From the NCBI GenBank assembly GCA_030762175.1, contig CM060831.1, forward strand, positions 69,259,001 through 69,323,000: a DNA stretch of 64,000 nt, written 5' to 3'. Positions 57,975 to 64,000 of this stretch are shown here, in pieces. The notes under the pieces are model-generated. The model saw only the letters and a program-made list of their open reading frames with translations, was not told where the DNA came from and did not search any database. How positions within the stretch are numbered: the first letter of the stretch is position 1; the number at the start of each line of letters is the position of its first letter. A program made the position numbers and the translations under genes. This DNA comes from Metallyticus violacea (lineage: Eukaryota; Arthropoda; Insecta; Mantodea; Metallyticidae).

Positions 57975-60900
57975 TATGTAACCTGTCTTACAAATAGATG
58001 CATTGTGTTTCAGAGGCAAGCAAATTTAGTTTGCCAGTTGTTGATATGAATTTGTATCTTTGTAATAAAATGTTTCATGTAAGCGCCTCAAAGGCGATAG
58101 ATTTTTTAAAAAAGATACCAGATATACCCCCCCCCCCCGAACCAATTTTAACTGGCTAAAGCATATTGATGCTTGATGGCGTCTTCTTTCTGAACCTCTA
58201 AAATCAATTAGATTCTTTTGATTCCAATAATGCTGTATTAATCAAAATGGCTATAAAAATCCTCTCAAACTCAGTAGTAGCTGCTATGTTTATTTCATAG
58301 CCCCTCATATCACTCGTCTTCCTTTAATCTTTGAAAGCCAGCAGTACTAAAATGTGTGAGTCAAGTGTTTTTACGACAACATATCCAAATTAACGTCAGT
58401 TTCCGGTTTTAGTAGGTAAACTGTTACAGTAAAAGCTCAGAACTTTTATTTCCAAAAATGAGGAATATGAATAAATATGTGAAGTACAAAGAGTGCTAAA
58501 AGGGTCACGTACTGTGATGCCAAGGGAGAATAAAAAGTCAGAACGTAATATGTCAGACAGCTTATGTTTGTGCTCCTTTATCTTAATAATAGGTTGAAAC
58601 TTGTCTCCCCCTAACAATCTAAAACACCTGCAATAGAAAATGTGAACCCAAATCAACTGAGGTGAGCCCAGGATTTAAAAAAATAACTCTGCTGATAGCG
58701 CAAGTTATCCGACGATTGGTTTTAATTGAATATTTTGTTGCATATATTTGAAGTTTTATGGTATAAATTCTGCATATTTCAGTCATTTTTGTGCATGAAA
58801 CTTTTCACTAAAATCCGTACAGCTCTATGTTCATCAATAATATCGATAAACGTATACCGTTTTTAGTTGAACTGTCGTGTCACGTTATCTTTGGTTCTGC
58901 GCTAAAATGCTTGTGCACTACGGGGCATGGTGTTTTCAATTAACAAAATGTTCTGTAGTAAGTGCATAAAACATAGGAATGTCCACTATCTCTAATATTA
59001 AACGACATAAAAAATGCAATTTTTGTCCAAACTTGCCTTCAAAGATTGTTCGAGAAAAAGAACATTTATCAAGGAAGCAAATATGCATTTAAAACAGAAA
59101 ACTACATATTTTATGCGCTTTGTCACTTCTACCTTTGATTATGTGAACCGAACTATAGCTGGTCCCAATTATTGTGACAATCGAAATGACACACTAAACA
59201 GTGTTTTTTTATAATTGCGCTCCCTTTCAAACGCAAGGGAGGTGAAACGCTTCTAAAGAGCTTTCATTAGATTTTCCACTTTGCTGGCCTTTAAAGAAGG
59301 ATTAGAAGCTAGGCAAAATATTGCCTTTTGTGTATCAATCTACACTGTTAATTTTTATTATGTTTTAAAATCTTATTCTTGTTAATAATTTTACATTGCG
59401 GACCAGCTAAGAGTTGACGTATGTTTCACGGGCAGAAAGATGAGAGCTTTAGCGATAAATGTACTTCTCTCACACCCATTTCCACTTTCGTTTGTAGTCT
59501 TTCTCTGAAACAGTAGAAAGGTGCTGTCAGTGACAGTATTATGCGTGAATAATAGCCATCCTTAAGTGAACTAAGTTGCAAAGAGGGACTTAATTGTTCA
59601 GACCTAGTTTACAAAAATTATAAATAAACTTTTCCATCGGCTGACACATCTTTCACCAAATTTACCTCTCTGAATTATCAGCGGTGAACAAACTAGGATC
59701 CTGTTGCCCATATTAAGTTTGTTTTTCCCATTCGTTCTACTCTTCAGAAAGAGAACAAAATGAATATTGGAGACAATTGTGAAATACGCCCAAACGCTGA
59801 TGACCCTATATTAATTCTATGTATTTTTTTCAAGAAAAAAATAGCTATATAGAAATGTGGATATTTTTATAAAGAAAGTTTTCCGTGAGTCTAGGAAAAG
59901 AACGCTAAAATTTGAATAGATAGTATAAATTAGCAAATATACACTTGGGTCATATATGAGTTGTATTCATAAAAAACAAATGTGGTTAATGAGCATTAAT
60001 ATTTAGAGATACCGCGAGTGCAGATATATACAGAAAAGTTCTCATATACGCCTTCTCTTCTTTTTTTAAGCAAAGTCTTATTTAAAAATATTTCCTAAAA
60101 GAGAAAATATTTAACTCCAAAGTAAAGATCATTAGCCACCTTTACTACCAGTGCTCCCCCCCCCCTCTTATATTTTGATGGAAAGGATTTGCTGTGAAGG
60201 TGCAAAATCCGCGTTATATGGCGGGTGTGATAGCTGATTCCATCTCATTTATATTTTTTACTCCCTTTTTCCCTTTTTCCTAGCCGCTTGAGCAGTGTCT
60301 CGCTTTCAATTAACTACAGCGGGATACCTTTGAGGCAAAACAGCATTAGGTCGTTCTAGCTGTTGAGAGAAAAAGTCAGCATTAATAACACGCATTTGGA
60401 AGCACCTCAAAGTGAATTATACCTTCGTAATTCCATCGGACATGTAATACTTTACGCTCAAATAGACTTCGTTTGATATTGTGCTTTATAGACAAGCAGG
60501 AATTCAAACGCAGTATAGAGGTCTGTATTGCGGTATATATAGAACAGCACTCTTGATACATTTATCATATTCATTCCGCGCTGAAGTATCTTCATGAATC
60601 AAATTCATAAGATGCATATCTAAAACTTCACCAGAACAATCTCCGACTTCCTTGCCTTGCAAGAAATCTTGATCTCATCACACCTGTCAATGCATTTTCG
60701 GGTCTGTGAAAAATTGAAATGCGAAAACGTCGATATACCATCAACGAGTCTTTTGACAGAGGCAGTTCTTGCAGCCTTGAAATTGGCACCCCTGATATGC
60801 TGAACAATTGAACATGAGGATGCATAAACTTATGCTACGAACAGGGAGGAACCTACAAAGACACTATGGTTTCATAGAAGATAAGCTTTAAAGGGACTTT

Positions 60901-61596
60901 TTGACCACACTGTACATTTGAGTGTTTCATTTATTATTAATGGAAAGTTCCTCTAGTTACATATAAAAAGCATGATAACGTCATTATAGGAATGAAACTT
61001 TTACTGCAAGTTTTATTGCGTTTAAAAACTGCCAAGTACTTACCTTTCTTTGGAGAATGAGAATACTATTATTTATATGAAGCAATTTCACACGTGCATG
61101 GCGATAATAAGTAATTATTGGAATTAATAAATATTTATTTAAATCTGCAAAAAGAATATGGTTTTTGTCGAGTGCTCCAATGATATTCCTAGTAATTAAT
61201 GCGGAGACGTCTTAGATTGAGGAACACATACCCTATCCTGACCTAACCTCCCACATACCCTTTCCTGACGACCATCGTCTTCAATGCTGACCTCTAGATA
61301 TTGACTCCTAAATGGAGATCAACAAGTAGTAATTGTAGGCAATTCACGGCCTTAAGATTTAATAAGGAGCTAATATCCACTTGATTTTCTTTGTTAAGTG
61401 ATGGATGATGTGACTGCAAAGAAAACGTTATAAGAACAGTGCAGAAGGTTTATGATATTGCGTTCATGTCTTTATTTCCGTTTTTTATTAAATGTTTAAA
61501 TAAATTATAACAAATTAATCACACAATGCTGTGAAGAATTCCTGTTGGATTCATTCTGGAATGAATAGAACAAAGGCCTTTCGTAACATCTTCAGT
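57975..61596. other. no gene recognised
   Basis: A C13 run lies at 58126-58138. Frames - 58396-58656 (86 codons), + 59014-59214 and - 60628-60825 lack domains. A short direct repeat cacataccctwtcctgac occurs at 61226 and 61252. Confidence 0.4.
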
Positions 61597-61871
61597 TTAT
61601 TTATTTTTTTTTTTATTTTGGTTTATTTAAGGACGCTCTTTAACATCTCTGGGTATCAGTGTTCCATTCAATTCAGGGCGTAAAACAGTTGATTAATTTT
61701 GCTCAGAGCATTGAGCTATTCTATGCTAATATACGACACGATAGCCAAAGTTTTTTCCCCTTTGGAAGGAAATCATACTTAGGAGTTTACTCCCGAAAAA
61801 ACATATCCCGCTAATCGAGATTGAACCCATGATCTTGGGTCTATGAGGAAAGTATTGTTACCGAGAACGAC
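61597..61871 (-). mobile_element. SINE family B copy with internal deletion
   Basis: Left end aaggacgctctttaacatct, tgttccattcaattcagggc, then a gap where the gcctctt..caggcttgaggtt block should be, ccgaaaaaacat and the head complement GATTGAACCCATGATCTTGGG. Minus orientation. Confidence 0.85.
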
Positions 61872-64000
61872 CGCTTTCATAATGAAATACAGTTCAAAAG
61901 CTCTTTTGTTATTAAATTGAGTGAATCGGTTGCTCACTCCAATGCACTTGTAAAGCAAAACTTTATTCTTTCATCTCATGTTTCCCAATTATCAATACTT
62001 CATCTCGTCTGCTTCATTTCTCAAAGGCCTAAATTATTATATCTTCTAGCAGTAAATGTAGTACAACTTTAGCGATTAAACTGAAGCATGTAATGGCATA
62101 AGGCTTTTGCGAACGTAGGGATTTATACTATGAGCACATGTGGACAAGCGGTTTAACAGCAAAGAACCCAGTTAATGACTGTGGATGGTTCTTGGTAAAA
62201 TCTAGTCGATTTTAAATATAAAGTATGACATAGAATTTAAATACGATGTTATTATGTTAATAAACATGTTTATGTTATGTAATGTTAATAGAACAACATA
62301 ACAATTTAATAGAATATTATGTTCACCTCCAAGATACACAATTTCCTTATAAATGAAATGTTTGTCATTCCAAAATTTACTCTCGAATAATATATTCTTA
62401 TTTTAAATTTCAAATGAATGAAACTTTAATTAAATGTACATACATTTCAATTTATATAAGCGCCACGAAATGATTACTGTCTTAAGAGTATTTAACATAT
62501 AAAAATTCTTAAAAAATATACCTTATTTAACCAAAATAGAAGAATTTGCTAAGAAAATAGCTTCAGTATAGAGCATAAAATAATAAACCAGGCTGAAAAC
62601 GTACACACAATTACAATGAAAACTTTACTACAAGACAGTGAAAAGATAAACGTAAAGAAAATTATACATCAATAAATAATTAATTAGTTTCCCAGGTCAC
62701 TATTCTCATTACAGAAATTACCCAGGCTCCAACTTTACCAAATTTCAAGGAAGAATTTGTAGATAAGCCTTGCTGAAGGATATCGTCGCAGAACGATTGA
62801 ACACGAATTCCCATTCGGCCAAACAGCCTCGAACAAGGAAGGACAAGCCCGGAGTTCAAATGTAGTTATGTATACCAAAGACGAGAGCCTACTGCTATGT
62901 GCCAACAAGTACCTAGAGCAATAAGGAAAAACAATAGGAAACCATGGCACTGCTTACCAGTGAGAAGGAAGCAAGATATCGAAGATTCGAGAGAAAGTCA
63001 AGATTCCTAGAGACGCAAGAACACAGCACATAACCTGCGGACACCTAAATACCGCTACATATCACAAGTGCATTAGATAGTCTAACACTGTGACTCAAGT
63101 TTAATACAATTTGGTAAGCCTTGGGCTTTTCTTTTAATCTGACTTCTTCACTACCCTCCTGACATTTCGATAATGTAGCCGTGTAGGAATGCTAACTGAA
63201 GGCACGAGTACAGAAACAATTATGACGGGCTGCATTGTTAATGGGCATAAATATAAATAAAACTATCACCATTTACAGCTCAGATTAAGCAGATAGAACC
63301 CTCCCTCGTCGATGGTGGCAGCACGGTTTTAAAAAATTTCTTATCTGGCCGCTGGAAAACGTAAAATACACAAGTAATAATTAATTTTATTTATAAAATG
63401 CTGAAGTATTAATTCTATAACATCTCGCTAGGTTGTATAGTATCGTCCAAGGATGCGCCGACTAACTGTTATGTCATCCATTCTGTTGCAGTAAAATTCG
63501 AATAAACTGGATCATATATTTATGCAGGATTTAGAGAGTTTCGAATTGTTTATTCCGTAGAAATCTTGACAGATATCGCCAAAACATTAATATTGTTCAT
63601 TTTCACCCTATGTTATAAACTAATAATTCACCCAAAGTTTCTTTTTAAGGTTCAAATGTTTCGAAATCCAATGGTGATAAATATGAAAGAGAATGGGAAA
63701 TATTTCTACGAGCATTTCGACAAAATTTTCATAAGTAAACTCGGATATTTTACAGGTTTTTAACCATAAATGCAACATCCATTTCTTACAACTCCTTTTT
63801 ATCTTTAAACCGTACATACGAAATATGTCATGCAAATTATGCTAAATTATTTAAAAACCTGAAATCCTGGAGTATTTCCTACTGAAAAGTAGAACAATAT
63901 CAATTAACTGCAGGTAAGAAATGTGTAACTGATTCTGCTGTTTTAATAGACAAATAAATAAATATATAATTAAAGTAATAATAATAACTACATGAGCAAG
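61872..64000. other. no gene recognised
   Basis: AT-rich. 62735-62950 holds a 71-codon minus frame in a slightly GC-richer patch; no domain recognised. Nothing else seen to the end of the window. Confidence 0.45.

Noticed and set aside
1..64000. Further junctophilin exons (first MORN exon, joining region, C-terminal MORNs, transmembrane end)
   Set aside because: Looked for on the + strand on both sides of 7661-7872 and not seen; they probably lie outside the window.

Overview
The window looks like a gene-poor piece of a large, AT-rich arthropod genome, most likely an insect. Long introns, degenerate mariner/Tc1, Penelope-like and jockey-like elements, and at least three tRNA-derived SINE families suggest a big-genome polyneopteran such as a cockroach or termite. 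That lineage call is inference; no ribosomal, mitochondrial or barcode sequence is present to test it.

The one piece of ordinary host coding sequence I can defend is a 212-bp internal exon at 7661-7872 on the + strand. It encodes three MORN repeats of a junctophilin (Drosophila jp; vertebrate JPH1-4), the protein that ties the plasma membrane to the endoplasmic/sarcoplasmic reticulum. It has a good acceptor with a pyrimidine tract, a GTAAGT donor and codons under clear protein constraint. No flanking jp exon was found, so if the gene continues to the right, most of the remaining 56 kb is intron.

Layout. 1-1.4 kb: two pieces of IS630/Tc1-like transposase on the minus strand. 1.6-1.9 kb: SINE A. 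3.4-3.95 kb: a diverged tandem repeat of about 140 bp, whose second array lies at 39.3-40.2 kb in opposite orientation. 4.5-5.1 kb: a dispersed repeat with an inverted copy at 21.2-21.8 kb. 6.4-7.3 kb: a dead mariner just before the jp exon. 8-13 kb: SINEs of all three families. 16.2 kb: a 142-bp near-perfect palindrome. 16.85-17.6 kb: the 3' end of a non-LTR retrotransposon. 18.8-38.3 kb: SINE B and A copies, a SINE nested inside a transposon (24.3-25.0 kb), a Tc1-like end and a CpG-rich island at 30.2-30.6 kb. 44.4-47.6 kb: a TIR element with a nested SINE, a palindromic element interrupted by a SINE, a mariner scrap and an internally deleted transposon. 51.2-52.7 kb: a transposase fragment and a GIY-YIG endonuclease remnant typical of Penelope-like elements. 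56.8-58.0 kb: a mariner with both TIRs and a TA duplication, broken by a stop beside its first catalytic aspartate and by a SINE B insertion. Microsatellites are frequent.

I did not find a new functional gene system. The best candidates for something undescribed are the inverted pair of 137-140-bp arrays, the 142-bp palindrome, the palindromic element at 45.9-46.5 kb and the CpG island. Most open frames of 60-120 codons in the window are chance or TE-derived.
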